From positions 1,488,001-1,552,000 of the forward strand of contig NZ_CP076361.1 in the NCBI RefSeq assembly GCF_018798885.1: a stretch of DNA of 64,000 nt, written 5' to 3'. The translations under genes were made by a program, and so were the position numbers. Every line of letters begins with the position of its first letter. Position 1 is the stretch's first letter. This document shows, one piece after another, positions 1 through 8,776 of the stretch. A model generated the notes under the pieces. It did no database searches and had not been told where the DNA came from. It was given only the letters and a program-made list of their open reading frames with translations. The stretch comes from Gemmobacter fulvus (lineage in GTDB: Bacteria; Pseudomonadota; Alphaproteobacteria; Rhodobacterales; Rhodobacteraceae).

Positions 1-996
1 CCCTATGGCCGCCCGCTGGACGGCAGGCCGCTGTTCCGGGGCGTGCATCCGCGCGCCTTGCGGGCAGCAGCCCCGCCCGCCGCGCAACGCCGCCCGATGG
101 GTGGACGCCTTGCCACCGGCCTTGCCGTGTTCAACACCTTGCTGCCGATTGTGCGGGGCCAGCGCATCGGGTTGTTTGCGGGGTCCGGCGTTGGCAAATC
201 CTCGCTGCTGGCCAGATTTGCGCGCAGGATCGAGGCGGATGTGGTGGTGATTGCGCTGATCGGGGAGCGAGGCCGCGAATTGCGCGATTTCACCGACCGG
301 ATTCTGGGGCCTGAAGGGATGCGGCGCAGCGTTGTGATTGCCGCCACCTCGGATCAATCCCCCCTGACGCGCCGCCGCTGCGCCTGGACTGCGATGGCGG
401 TGGCGGAATATTTCCGCGATCAGGGCCTGCATGTGCTGTTTCTGGCAGATTCGATCACCCGTTTTGCCGAGGCGCACCGCGAGGTCGCCGTCGCCTCGGG
501 GGAGGAGGCGAATTTGCGGGGCTTTCCGCCCTCGACCGCGCATACGATCATGGCGCTGGCAGAGCGGGCCGGGCCGGGCCCCGAGGGCGCGGGTGATATT
601 ACGGCGGTGTTTTCGGTGCTGGTGGCCGGATCGGATATGGACGAGCCGATTGCCGATATTCTGCGCGGGGTGCTGGATGGCCATGTGGTGCTGGACCGGG
701 CGATTGCGGAACGGGGCCGGTTTCCGGCGATCAACCTGCTGCGCTCTGTTTCGCGCAGCCTGCCCGATGCGGCCAGCCCGGAAGAAAACGCCCTCATCAC
801 CGAGGCGCGGCACCTGCTGGGGGCCTATGAGCGCACGGAAATGATGATCCACGCCGGACTTTACGCAAAAGGCAGCGATCCTGTGGTGGATCTGGCGATC
901 AAGGTCTGGCCCGCGCTGGATGCCTTTCTGTCAGACGAGGCGCAGGGCAGCATCGCCGCAAGCTTTCAGAATCTGGCGGCATGTCTGCGGCCATAG
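1..996 (+). CDS. fliI: Flagellar/type III export ATPase FliI, 5'-truncated by the window edge
   Basis: Frame 1 is open from the first base to a TAG at 994-996, so only the C-terminal ~331 residues are present. A Walker A loop (AGSGVGKSS) follows shortly after the window edge. The downstream order is that of the F1-beta-like FliI/SctN ATPases: a LIGERGRELRDF block, a LFLADSITRFAEAHRE Walker B region and a DEPIADILRGVLDGH block. The family forms a cytoplasmic hexamer that unloads chaperone-substrate complexes at the flagellar or type III export gate. An internal ATG at 91 lies too far into the conserved domain to be the true start. No other flagellar gene is visible, so the choice of FliI over a type III secretion homologue rests on the family being far commoner in this clade. 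Confidence 0.85.
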   Translation, partial: PYGRPLDGRPLFRGVHPRALRAAAPPAAQRRPMGGRLATGLAVFNTLLPIVRGQRIGLFAGSGVGKSSLLARFARRIEADVVVIALIGERGRELRDFTDRILGPEGMRRSVVIAATSDQSPLTRRRCAWTAMAVAEYFRDQGLHVLFLADSITRFAEAHREVAVASGEEANLRGFPPSTAHTIMALAERAGPGPEGAGDITAVFSVLVAGSDMDEPIADILRGVLDGHVVLDRAIAERGRFPAINLLRSVSRSLPDAASPEENALITEARHLLGAYERTEMMIHAGLYAKGSDPVVDLAIKVWPALDAFLSDEAQGSIAASFQNLAACLRP

Positions 997-1001
997 GCCC
1001 G

Positions 1002-1916
1002 TCAGGCATAGGCAGAGCCGCGCCATTCTTCGACAAGCATTTCCCGAAACCGGGTGGCTGCGGGGGAAAACCGCGCGCCGCGCCGTTCGACCATGCCGAT
1101 GGTCCGTGTCACCACCGGATTTTCAAGTGCAACCGTGGCAATCAGCGGATGCTCCCGCTGTGGCGTCGCCAGTTGCGGCAGAACGGAAATGCCCAGCCCC
1201 GCCTCGACCAGCCCCAGCGAAGTCGACAGGTGGTTCACCTCATAAAACCAGTTCAGATCCAGCCGCTGATCCGCCATCGCCAGCGCATGATCCAGCACCG
1301 CCCGGTTGCCGGAGGTCTTGGACACCCCGATCAGCGGATGCCCCTCCAGCGCCGACCAGGACAGACGCGGCTCTTGGGCAAGTGCGTGGTCGCGGCGGCA
1401 GGCCAGCACGAAAGGATCCTCCAGCAGCGGCGTAAAGATCAGGTCGTCACGCGTGGCACCGGTGATGTTGATGCCAAACTCCACCTCGCCATTCGCCACG
1501 GCATCAAGACCTTCGTTTGCCGACAAGTCCATGATACGAAATCGGATTCCCGGGTATCGCTTGTTGAAGGCCTCGATCACGCGGGGCAGAAAGTAGAAGG
1601 CGGCGGTGGGCACAGAGGCCAGCGTGACCTGCGCCCGGTGCCGCCCCCGCAGATCCGAGATCGACAGGATCGATTCTTCGAATTCATCGACAAGCCTGCG
1701 CACCAGCGGCATCAGCTCGCGCCCGATCTGGGTCGGGGCGACGCGCCGTGTGGTGCGTTCGATCAACTGCGCGCCCACCGCCTCTTCCAGCCCACGGATG
1801 CGCCGCGACAAGGCGGGTTGCGACAGGTTGAGCAGCTTTGCGGCCTCGTTGAACGATGAAAGTTCAAGCACGGCGAGGAAAGCCTTGAGGTCGAGAAATT
1901 CAAAATTATTCCGCAT
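1002..1916 (-). CDS. LysR-family transcriptional regulator
   Basis: A 304-residue protein with the standard LysR layout: N-terminal winged HTH (residues ~8-65, including ALLNLSQPALSRRIRGLEE-like recognition helix) and a periplasmic-binding-like effector domain after ~residue 90. The longer open frame upstream (to 2153) has no LysR-like residues. The ATG at 1914-1916 gives the usual four to eight residues before the first helix and was chosen for that reason. The gene is divergent from the prpF-tctCBA operon, the standard arrangement for a LysR protein controlling its neighbours, so it probably responds to the imported carboxylate. A perfect inverted repeat overlaps its own start codon (1905-1927), suggesting tight autoregulation. 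The effector is unknown. Confidence 0.88.
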   Translation of the reverse strand: MRNNFEFLDLKAFLAVLELSSFNEAAKLLNLSQPALSRRIRGLEEAVGAQLIERTTRRVAPTQIGRELMPLVRRLVDEFEESILSISDLRGRHRAQVTLASVPTAAFYFLPRVIEAFNKRYPGIRFRIMDLSANEGLDAVANGEVEFGINITGATRDDLIFTPLLEDPFVLACRRDHALAQEPRLSWSALEGHPLIGVSKTSGNRAVLDHALAMADQRLDLNWFYEVNHLSTSLGLVEAGLGISVLPQLATPQREHPLIATVALENPVVTRTIGMVERRGARFSPAATRFREMLVEEWRGSAYA

Positions 1917-1927
1917 ACCGGAATAAT
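1905..1927. promoter_or_regulatory. Perfect inverted repeat over the LysR start codon, probable LysR box
   Basis: Two 9-base arms, ATTATTCCG at 1905-1913 and CGGAATAAT at 1919-1927, are exact reverse complements around a 5-base centre that contains the LysR ATG (1914-1916). The inner part fits the T-N11-A form of LysR operators. Its place, about 90 bases upstream of the divergent prpF start, fits an autorepression plus activation site. The role is inferred from symmetry and position. Confidence 0.65.
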
Positions 1928-2015
1928 AACCGAAATATTTGCATTTCACAACAAAGTCGTTTCGCGGCATTCCCAAGAACATCGCAGGGAAACCTGCAAA
2001 AAGGGGGAGACGTAG

Positions 2016-3086
2016 ATGGACGACCTGATCCGCATTCCATGCGTGATGATGCGCGGCGGCACTTCCAAGGGTCCGTTCTTTCTGCGCAGCGATCTGCCGC
2101 ATGATCCGGCACAGCGCGACGCGCTGCTGATCGAGCTGATGGGCTCCGGCCACCCGCTTCAGATCGACGGAATCGGCGGGGGCAACTCGCTGTCGTCCAA
2201 GGTGGCGATTGTCGGGCCTGCAACGCGGGACGGGGCTGACGTCGACTACCTCTTCGCGCAGGTCAAGGTCGAGGAACGGCTGGTGGATACCGCGCCGAAC
2301 TGCGGCAACATGCTGTCCGCCGTCGGGGCCTTTGCCATTGAAAAAGGCCTAGTGACGGCGCAGCCGGGGGAAACCAAGGTCCGCGTCCACAACGTCAACA
2401 CCGGCAAGATCATCGAGGCGCGGTTCCAGACCCCCGGCGGCGAATTGCGCTATCAGGGCGATGCGGCGATTGACGGTGTGCCGGGCACGGCGGCGCCGGT
2501 CTATCTCGCGTTTCTGGAGGCCATCGGTGCCAAGACGGGCCGCCTGCTGCCATCGGGCGCGCCGCAAGAGGTGATTGACGGCGTGCCCGTCTCGCTGATC
2601 GACGGGGCAACCCCGGTTGTCCTCGCCCGCGCCGAAACCTTCGGCCTGACCGGATCTGAAACCGCGCGAGACCTCGATGCCAATCGGGCCTTCATGGCGC
2701 GGCTGGAAACGGTTCGGATCGAGGCCGGGCGGCGCATGGGTCTGGGCGATGTGGCCGATTCGGTGCTGCCCAAGCCGGTTCTGATCGGTGTGCCCCGGCG
2801 CGGCGGCGATCTTGCGGTGCGCTATTTCACGCCGCATGCCTGCCATTCGTCGCTGGCCACCACCGGGGCCGTCTCGGTCGCCATTGCCGCGACCTTGCCT
2901 GACAGCATCGTCGGCACGGCCCTGCCCGACTTTCAGCTGCCGAACACCCTGACACTGGAACACCCGACCGGGCGCATGGCTGTGCGCGTGGACCGGGATA
3001 GCGCCACCGGCCAGCCCATCGTTTTCGTGATGCGCACCTGCCGGCGGCTTTTTGAAGGGGCGGCCCTGGTCCGCCGAACGAACTGA
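2016..3086 (+). CDS. PrpF/GalD-family isomerase (4-oxalomesaconate tautomerase-like)
   Basis: A 356-residue protein of the PrpF family, a two-lobed diaminopimelate-epimerase-like fold with a cysteine in each lobe. The expected elements are visible: RIPCVMMRGGTSKGPFF at the N-terminus, a first-lobe cysteine in APNCGNMLSAV, and a second-lobe PHACHSSLATTG. Characterised members isomerise aconitate (PrpF, 2-methylcitrate cycle) or tautomerise 4-oxalomesaconate (GalD, gallate/protocatechuate 4,5-cleavage). The usual prpB/C/D genes are absent. The gene is first in an operon with tctC-tctB-tctA, so a tautomerase for an imported tricarboxylate or oxalomesaconate-type acid is more likely than methylcitrate work. 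The start follows a GGGGGAGA ribosome-binding sequence. The substrate is inferred only. Confidence 0.82.
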   Translation: MDDLIRIPCVMMRGGTSKGPFFLRSDLPHDPAQRDALLIELMGSGHPLQIDGIGGGNSLSSKVAIVGPATRDGADVDYLFAQVKVEERLVDTAPNCGNMLSAVGAFAIEKGLVTAQPGETKVRVHNVNTGKIIEARFQTPGGELRYQGDAAIDGVPGTAAPVYLAFLEAIGAKTGRLLPSGAPQEVIDGVPVSLIDGATPVVLARAETFGLTGSETARDLDANRAFMARLETVRIEAGRRMGLGDVADSVLPKPVLIGVPRRGGDLAVRYFTPHACHSSLATTGAVSVAIAATLPDSIVGTALPDFQLPNTLTLEHPTGRMAVRVDRDSATGQPIVFVMRTCRRLFEGAALVRRTN

Positions 3087-3157
3087 AGGAAGTCCGGGAT
3101 GTGCATTGCGCACCGGCCCGGAGGTCACAGACACTGAACATGAGGGAGGAAACCAAC

Positions 3158-4129
3158 ATGACCAGAATTACACGCCGCTCCGCGATGGCGCTTGGACTTG
3201 CCGCGATGAGTCTGTCGGGCCTGCCGGCCTTTGCGCAGGATTATCCGTCAAAGCCCATCTCGCTTGTCGTCTCCTATGCGGCAGGCGGCGGGACCGACGC
3301 GATTGCCCGCGTTTTTGCCGCGCGTCTTGAAAAAGCGCTGAATGGCCGCGTCATCGTGGAAAACCGTCCCGGGGCCGCCGCCAATATCGGCACCGAGGTC
3401 GCCGCCGCCGCCGATCCCGATGGTTATACCCTGCTGATCGGCAATCAGGGGCCGATGGTGGTAAACCCGCATATCTTCAATCTGAAATACGATCCGGCAG
3501 AGGCGCTTGACCCCATTGCCATGATTGCCGACGCCTCGCTGGTGGTGGTGGTAGGGCCGCGCCTGCCGGTCAAATCCATGGGCGAGTTCATGGAGAAGGC
3601 TAAGGCTGGCGAGTTGGTCTATGGCTCGGCCGGCAATGCCTCGGCCAGCCATGTGGCAACGCTGCTGCTGGGGCAAAGCGCCGACATCAAGCTGAAGCAT
3701 GTGCCCTACAAAGGCGCCGGTCCGGCGGTGAATGATCTGGTCGGCGGCCATATCGACTTCATGGTCACCACGATCCCGTCGGTGATCGGCCTTGTCGGGG
3801 ATGGCACGCTGACCGCGCTGGCGGTGACCGGCAAAGACCGGTTCCCCGCGCTGCCCGACGTGCCGACCGCCAGCGAGGCCGGGGTGACCGGCTATACTGC
3901 CTCGGCCTGGTATGGCCTGCTTGGTCCGAAGGGCCTGCCCGAGGACGTCCGCACGAAACTGGCCGCCGCCACCGCCGAAACGCTGGCAGATCCTGATTTC
4001 ATCGCCAAGCTCAGCAATGATGGCGGTGTGCCGTCGGATCTTTCCGGCCAGGGCTTTGCGGATTTCATGGCGGCAGAGCGCGCCCGTTGGGGTGAGGTGG
4101 TCAAGGCCGCCGACATCAAGGTGGAATAA
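3158..4129 (+). CDS. tctC: Tripartite tricarboxylate transporter substrate-binding protein TctC (Bug family)
   Basis: A 323-residue periplasmic receptor. The ATG at 3158 follows a GAGGGAGGA ribosome-binding site and opens a signal peptide with twin arginines (TRITRRSAMALGL) and a cleavage region near AFAQD. The mature start YPSKPISLVVSYAAGGGTD is the Bug/TctC hallmark: the loop after the first strand binds a substrate carboxylate through water. Further family segments include VENRPGAAANIG and VPYKGAGPAVNDL. It delivers a carboxylate to the TctBA membrane unit encoded immediately downstream. The pairing with a PrpF-like isomerase suggests a tricarboxylate or aromatic-derived acid. Confidence 0.92.
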   Translation: MTRITRRSAMALGLAAMSLSGLPAFAQDYPSKPISLVVSYAAGGGTDAIARVFAARLEKALNGRVIVENRPGAAANIGTEVAAAADPDGYTLLIGNQGPMVVNPHIFNLKYDPAEALDPIAMIADASLVVVVGPRLPVKSMGEFMEKAKAGELVYGSAGNASASHVATLLLGQSADIKLKHVPYKGAGPAVNDLVGGHIDFMVTTIPSVIGLVGDGTLTALAVTGKDRFPALPDVPTASEAGVTGYTASAWYGLLGPKGLPEDVRTKLAAATAETLADPDFIAKLSNDGGVPSDLSGQGFADFMAAERARWGEVVKAADIKVE

Positions 4130-4132
4130 GCC

Positions 4133-4651
4133 ATGAGCCACGAAGCCGAGGCCCCCCCACCGCCGCATACCCCCCTGATCGGCCGCGAGCGGCTGGCGGG
4201 TCTGAGCCTTGTGGCGTTCGGGCTTTTCACCCTCTGGGCAGGCTCCGACCTGCCCTTCTTTACCGAAAGCGGCGTCGGCTCCGGCCTTTTGCCGCGCGCG
4301 CTTTCGGTGCTGATCACCTTGCTCGGTGCGGTGCAACTGTTTGTCACCCGCAACGAGCCTGCGGAATCCACCGGCACATGGCCGCTGCGCGATATGCTTC
4401 CGGTGCTGATCGGGGTGTTTCTGTTCGCGCTGACGGTGCGCGGATATGACTTCGGCGCGTTCCGCATCCCGCCACTTGGTCTGGCCGTGGCCACGCCGCT
4501 GGCCATCATCTGTTCGGGACTTGCGGCCAAGGATGCGCGCCCGGTCGAGCTGGCGATTTTTGCCACCATCCTGACGGCGGCCTGCATCGGCATGTTCAGA
4601 TATGCGCTGGGGCTTTCGATCCCCGTGGCGCCCTGGCTGATCGGATACTGA
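4133..4651 (+). CDS. tctB: Tripartite tricarboxylate transporter small membrane subunit TctB
   Basis: A 172-residue membrane protein starting three bases after the tctC stop. Hydrophobicity suggests four transmembrane segments (about residues 22-42, 58-72, 88-106 and 112-165 as two spans), typical of TctB, with the conserved GSGLLPRALSVLI-type stretch after the first span. TctB is poorly conserved in sequence and is recognised mainly by its place between tctC and tctA, as here. It is thought to stabilise or assist the large TctA permease. Confidence 0.85.
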   Translation: MSHEAEAPPPPHTPLIGRERLAGLSLVAFGLFTLWAGSDLPFFTESGVGSGLLPRALSVLITLLGAVQLFVTRNEPAESTGTWPLRDMLPVLIGVFLFALTVRGYDFGAFRIPPLGLAVATPLAIICSGLAAKDARPVELAIFATILTAACIGMFRYALGLSIPVAPWLIGY

Positions 4652-4652
4652 T

Positions 4653-6158
4653 ATGTTTGAAGTCTTTCAAAACCTTGGCCTTGGGCTGGCCGTCGCTCTG
4701 ACGCTCAAGAACGTGTTCTTCTGCTTCATCGGCTGCCTGATCGGCACGCTGGTGGGGGTATTGCCCGGCGTCGGGCCGGTCGCGACCATCTCGATCCTGT
4801 TGCCGGTCACGCTGGCGCTGGATCCGACCGGCGCGCTGATCATGCTGGCGGGCATCTATTACGGCGCGCAATATGGTGGCTCCACCACCGCCATTCTCGT
4901 CAATATCCCCGGCGAGGCGACGGCGGTCGTCACCGCCATCGACGGGCATGAAATGGCCAAGAAGGGCCAAGCGGGTCTGGCGCTCGGGCTGGCTGCCATC
5001 GGCTCGTTCATTGCAGGCACCTTTGCCACCATCGTGATCGCGGCGCTTGGCGTGCCGATGACCAAGCTGGGCCTGCTGTTCGGCCCGGCAGAGTATTTCT
5101 CGCTGATGATCATGGGGTTGGTCTTTGCGGTGGTGCTGGCGCATGGCTCGCTGGTGAAGGCGCTGGCGATGATCCTTGTCGGGGTGCTGCTGTCTTGCGT
5201 GGGTGCCGATATGGAAACCGGGCGCGAGCGGATGACCTTCGGCCTGCACATGCTGACCGATGGTATCGAATTCGTAGTGCTGGCGATGGGGATCTTCGGC
5301 TTTGCCGAAATCTTCAAGAACCTTGCAGACCCGGAAAAACGCGATGTGGTGCGCGGCAAGATCGGGCGGCTCTGGCCCACGCTGCGCGAATTGCGCGAGA
5401 ATATGGGGCCGATCCTGCGCGGCACCGGGCTGGGGTCGGTGCTGGGGGTTCTGCCGGGCAATGGCGCCATTCTTGCCCCCTTTGCCAGCTATGCCGTGGA
5501 AAAACGCCTGTCCAAGCGCCCGCAGGATTTTGGCACCGGCGTTCCCGCGGCGGTGGCCGGGCCGGAATCCGCCAACAATGCCGGGGCACAGACCTCGTTC
5601 ATCCCGCTGTTGACGCTGGGACTGCCGCCCAATGCGGTGATGGCGCTGATGGTCGGGGCAATGATGATCCAGGGCATCGTGCCGGGGCCGCAGGTGATCG
5701 AGCGCAATCCCGAACTGTTCTGGGGTCTGGTTGCCTCGATGTGGATCGGCAACCTGATGCTGGTCATCATCAACCTGCCGCTGATCGGTCTGTGGGTGAA
5801 GCTGCTTCAGGTGCCTTACCGCCTGCTGTTCCCGGCGATTGTCGCCTTCTGCTGCATCGGCCTGTTCTCGATCTCCAACGACCCGGCGCAGGTGATGATG
5901 GCAGGGGTTCTGGGGCTGGTCGGCTTTGCACTCTACAAGTTGCAGTTCGAGGCCGCCCCGCTGGCGCTGGGTTTCGTGCTGGGCCGTCTGCTGGAAGAAA
6001 AGCTGCGGCAGGCGCTGATCATCTCGGACGGCAGCATGATGACCTTCGTCACCTCGCCGCTGTCGGCCCTGCTGCTGGGTGTGGGCGCGGTGGCACTTGT
6101 GATCGCGGTTCTGCCCGCCATGCGGAAATCGCGCGAGGATGTATTCAAGGACGCCTGA
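4653..6158 (+). CDS. tctA: Tripartite tricarboxylate transporter large permease TctA
   Basis: A 501-residue polytopic inner-membrane protein, the usual TctA length. It has the two repeated signature regions of the family: GVLPGVGPVATISILLPVT near residue 40 and a second GNGAILAPFASYAVEK-type segment near residue 275, with YYGAQYGGSTTAILVNIPGE between them. TctA is the secondary carboxylate permease driven by an ion gradient. The start lies one base after tctB, so the genes are translationally coupled. A strong terminator follows 25 bases after the stop and ends the operon. Confidence 0.93.
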   Translation: MFEVFQNLGLGLAVALTLKNVFFCFIGCLIGTLVGVLPGVGPVATISILLPVTLALDPTGALIMLAGIYYGAQYGGSTTAILVNIPGEATAVVTAIDGHEMAKKGQAGLALGLAAIGSFIAGTFATIVIAALGVPMTKLGLLFGPAEYFSLMIMGLVFAVVLAHGSLVKALAMILVGVLLSCVGADMETGRERMTFGLHMLTDGIEFVVLAMGIFGFAEIFKNLADPEKRDVVRGKIGRLWPTLRELRENMGPILRGTGLGSVLGVLPGNGAILAPFASYAVEKRLSKRPQDFGTGVPAAVAGPESANNAGAQTSFIPLLTLGLPPNAVMALMVGAMMIQGIVPGPQVIERNPELFWGLVASMWIGNLMLVIINLPLIGLWVKLLQVPYRLLFPAIVAFCCIGLFSISNDPAQVMMAGVLGLVGFALYKLQFEAAPLALGFVLGRLLEEKLRQALIISDGSMMTFVTSPLSALLLGVGAVALVIAVLPAMRKSREDVFKDA

Positions 6159-6182
6159 TCCTGCCGCGCTGCGTCATACCAG

Positions 6183-6212
6183 AAAGCCCGGCCCGAAAGG
6201 GCCGGGCTTTTT
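6183..6212 (+). terminator. Rho-independent terminator of the prpF-tctCBA operon
   Basis: AAAGCCCGGCCC, a GAAA tetraloop, then GGGCCGGGCTTTTT form a near-perfect GC-rich hairpin with a T run, just after tctA. Confidence 0.9.
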
Positions 6213-6249
6213 CACATCGCGCAGGGGCCCCTGGCAGCGCTGCCGGTGC

Positions 6250-6711
6250 TTATCCCAGATCGGCATCCGGGGCGATCACGCCCTTGGTGAACAGAAAGCA
6301 ACCATAGAACCGCCGCTCGCCGGTGGAGATGACGCAATAGGCCTTCTTGGCCTCTTCATAAAAGGCAAAGCGTTCAATGCCATACATCGGCGCGGCGCGG
6401 CCCTCGGCGGCATCCACCTCGGCCTGAACCTCTTGCTGCACCGGCGGCACCTCGTTTGCGGCCCCCATCACCTCCATCCGGCCTGCGGAATTCTGCAGGG
6501 CGCTGTCCAGCGGCAGCACCGACAAGACGGCTTTCACCGCGCGGGCCGCACTGACATTGTCGATATGCAGCAGGCGGCCCAGCCGGGTCTGCCGCGCAAT
6601 CGCGTCCGAAGGAAAGTTGGTATCCACGATCACCAGCGTATCGCCATGCCCCATCGCGCGCAGCGCATGCAGCACATCGGCCCCAAGGGCCGGATCAAGG
6701 TTCTTCAGCAT
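6250..6711 (-). CDS. fucU: RbsD/FucU-family sugar mutarotase
   Basis: A 153-residue protein of the RbsD/FucU family, which interconverts anomers of fucose, ribose or related sugars in the cytoplasm. It starts MLKNLDPALGADVLHALRAMG with the catalytic-histidine-type segment RAMGHGDTLVIVDTNFPS. It ends with the conserved tail containing KKAYCVISTGERRFYGCFLF, where aromatic residues line the sugar site. The open frame extends upstream to 6831, but that part is unrelated, and the family always begins at or near this ATG. The gene sits downstream of decayed aldehyde dehydrogenase and deoC remnants on the same strand, so it is probably the survivor of a sugar-catabolic operon. The fucose-versus-ribose assignment is uncertain. 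Confidence 0.85.
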   Translation of the reverse strand: MLKNLDPALGADVLHALRAMGHGDTLVIVDTNFPSDAIARQTRLGRLLHIDNVSAARAVKAVLSVLPLDSALQNSAGRMEVMGAANEVPPVQQEVQAEVDAAEGRAAPMYGIERFAFYEEAKKAYCVISTGERRFYGCFLFTKGVIAPDADLG

Positions 6712-6769
6712 TGTTTTCCTCGCGTTTTCATGGGCCACCCCGTCTTCCCCCGGGGCGGCAGATCTGGTC

Positions 6770-7060
6770 TCAGGCGCCGTATGAGATCCAGATATTCTTG
6801 ACTTCGGTGGCGCGGCGCAACCAATCTTCACCTTCGGCGCTGGTATCGGCTCAATCGGTCAGGCAGTCATGATCGACAAAGCTGCGTTTCATGTTGCCTG
6901 CCGACAGACGCTCCACCGCCTCGGACTGGGCCTCGGTGCCAAAGGCCCAGACCGCATCCACATCCACCGCCGCGCCCCGCGCCAGCCAGCTGCGGGCCTC
7001 GGCATCGGATTCCGGGGAGGGACCATAGGACATGTCGTCGAAATACTTTGCGATGCTCAT
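6770..7060 (-). pseudogene. Aldehyde dehydrogenase remnant (both ends kept, core deleted)
   Basis: Reading the minus strand, an intact-looking N-terminus (MSIAKYFDDMSYGPSPE) is followed after ~30 codons by residues typical of the far C-terminus (AVERLSAGNMKRSFVDHD), then a frame break. The last ~20 codons, LRRATEVKNIWISYGA and a stop at 6770-6772, are in another frame. A full aldehyde dehydrogenase has ~480 residues, so almost all of the catalytic domain, including the active-site cysteine, is gone. In related genomes I recall such genes lying directly after deoC, as the deoC remnant does here. It is non-functional. Confidence 0.7.
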
Positions 7061-7064
7061 CGGT

Positions 7065-7600
7065 CTATCCGATCAGGTGCCGGTTGAAGGCGGAATAGCC
7101 GCCCGTGACATGGGGTTCGAGCTGGCATTCGATATCGGCCAGCAGGCTCGACGCACCGATGCGGAACAGATCGGGTTCGAGCCAGTCGCGCCCCAGCTCT
7201 TCCTTCATCAGGAACTGCTGCATCAGCACATCCTTGGTGGTGGCAATGCCGCCTGGGGGCTTGTAGCCGACCCGGTATCCCGTGCGGTCCAGATAGTCGC
7301 GGATGGTGCGGATCATGGTCAGCGTCACGGCAGGCGTGGCATTGACCGCCTCTTTCCCGGTGGAGGTCTGATGAAATCCGCCCCCGCCATCATGCAGACA
7401 AGGCTGGCCCGCGCCACATTGCGCAGCGTTTTCAACACGCCGGTGGCCGCCCAAAAATCGCGCATCTCATCATAGAGCGCCCGTCGGTGCCTCGACAGCC
7501 GTGGCGACAAAGCGGTGATAGACGCAGACAGCCCCCGTGGTCAGGCGGCGGTCGCCCATGCCAAGCGCCTCTTGCAGCGCGGGCGTCAGCGGCCGTCCCC
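7065..7600 (-). pseudogene. deoC: Degenerate deoC (deoxyribose-phosphate aldolase)
   Basis: Pieces of a long-form DeoC occur in order on the minus strand but in different frames. A strand-forming segment VCVYHRFVATAVEA is followed directly by LYDEMRDF, where a much longer stretch with catalytic residues should lie. Next come LRNVARASLVCMMAGADF, a frameshift at ~7390, and the C-terminal part QTSTGKEAVNATPAVTL (containing the Schiff-base region) through EPHVTGGYSAFNRH. This shows at least one internal deletion and two frame breaks. No start codon context is preserved. With the adjacent dehydrogenase remnant it marks loss of deoxynucleoside/deoxyribose use. Confidence 0.75.
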
Positions 7601-7725
7601 ACATTGGCACCGGACGTGCAGCGCATTTGCCACGCAGGGGAATGCGGCACTGCGAGGGCTTGCAGCCGCGCACGGTCAGGCGCATATTGTATACCATAGC
7701 ATACCAATTGAGGCGGCCGAGACAG

Positions 7726-8760
7726 ATGCCGGGCAACGTTCAGACAATCTTCGTTACGTTTCTGCTCGCCTCTGCCGGGGCGGCGCTGGCGCTGCTCTGC
7801 CACATTCCGCTGCCCTTCCTGTTCGGCCCGATGACCGCCTGTCTTGTTGCGGCGCTCTGTGGCCTGCGGCTCCGCGCGATGCCGGGCGTCCCGGTTCTGG
7901 CGCGCACCATCCTTGGCGTGGCGGTCGGCGCGTCGATCACCCCGCAGGTGCTGGCGCAGATTCCGCAGATGACCATCAGCCTTGCGGTGATGCCGGTCTA
8001 TGTGGCGGTGATCGGTGCAATCGGGATACCGCTGTTCCTTCGTCTGGGGTTTGATCGGGTGACTGCCTATTATGCGGCGATGCCCGGCGGGCTTCAGGAT
8101 ATGGTGCTGTTCGGGCAAGAAGCGGGCGGCGATGTGCGCGCGCTGTCATTGATCCACGCCACGCGGGTTGCGGTGATCGTGACCATCGTGCCTTTTGTCG
8201 CGACATCGCTCTATGATGTCACGCTCAGCGGATCCATCGGGGCACCGATGATCGACCTGCCGCCGGTCGAACTGCTGCTCATGGCCGGTGCCGCCCTTCT
8301 GGGTTGGAAAGGCGGTGTGTGGCTGGGCCTGTTCGGGGCCTCTCTGCTGGGGCCGATGATCCTTGCGGCGGCGCTATCCTTGGGCGGCGTGATCCACAGC
8401 CGCCCCCCGTCTGAGGCCATCGTGGCGGCGCAGTTCTTCATCGGCATCGGCATTGGCGCGCAATATGTCGGCGTCACGCTATCAGAACTGCGGCGCATCG
8501 TGTCTGCCGGGCTGGTGTTTGTGATCGTGCTGGCCGTCCTAGCGGCGATCTTCACCGAACTGGCTACACTCGCGGGGCTGGGGCGGCCCATCGACATGTT
8601 CCTGTCTTTCGCACCTGGCGGTCAGGCCGAAATGGCCCTGCTGGCCATGGCGGCCGGTGCGGATGCAGGATTTGTGGTCCTCCACCATCTGACCCGCATG
8701 GTGATCGTCATTCTGGGCGCGCCGGTGATGGCGCGGCTGACCAAGGCGATGCCCCGCTAG
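7726..8760 (+). CDS. AbrB-family (COG3180) membrane protein
   Basis: A 344-residue hydrophobic protein with about ten predicted membrane spans in two repeated halves, the 'AbrB duplication' family sometimes misnamed ammonia monooxygenase. Each half has a PLPFLFGPMTACL- or RPIDMFLSFAPGGQAEM-like segment; the PGG(L/Q) motifs at YYAAMPGGLQDM and SFAPGGQAEMALL are the clearest family marks. In several proteobacteria such genes lie by C4-dicarboxylate or tricarboxylate transporters, and a transport role is suspected but unproven. The ATG at 7726 was chosen because the upstream frame is not hydrophobic or family-like. The promoter region holds two ATACCA repeats (7691-7707) that resemble GntR half-sites. 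Confidence 0.8.
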   Translation: MPGNVQTIFVTFLLASAGAALALLCHIPLPFLFGPMTACLVAALCGLRLRAMPGVPVLARTILGVAVGASITPQVLAQIPQMTISLAVMPVYVAVIGAIGIPLFLRLGFDRVTAYYAAMPGGLQDMVLFGQEAGGDVRALSLIHATRVAVIVTIVPFVATSLYDVTLSGSIGAPMIDLPPVELLLMAGAALLGWKGGVWLGLFGASLLGPMILAAALSLGGVIHSRPPSEAIVAAQFFIGIGIGAQYVGVTLSELRRIVSAGLVFVIVLAVLAAIFTELATLAGLGRPIDMFLSFAPGGQAEMALLAMAAGADAGFVVLHHLTRMVIVILGAPVMARLTKAMPR

Positions 8761-8776
8761 GCCAGCCGCCCATGGT

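Noticed and set aside
1002-2153. Long LysR reading frame starting at 2153
   Set aside because: The first 79 codons overlap prpF antisense and lack LysR features; the ATG at 1916 fits the family.
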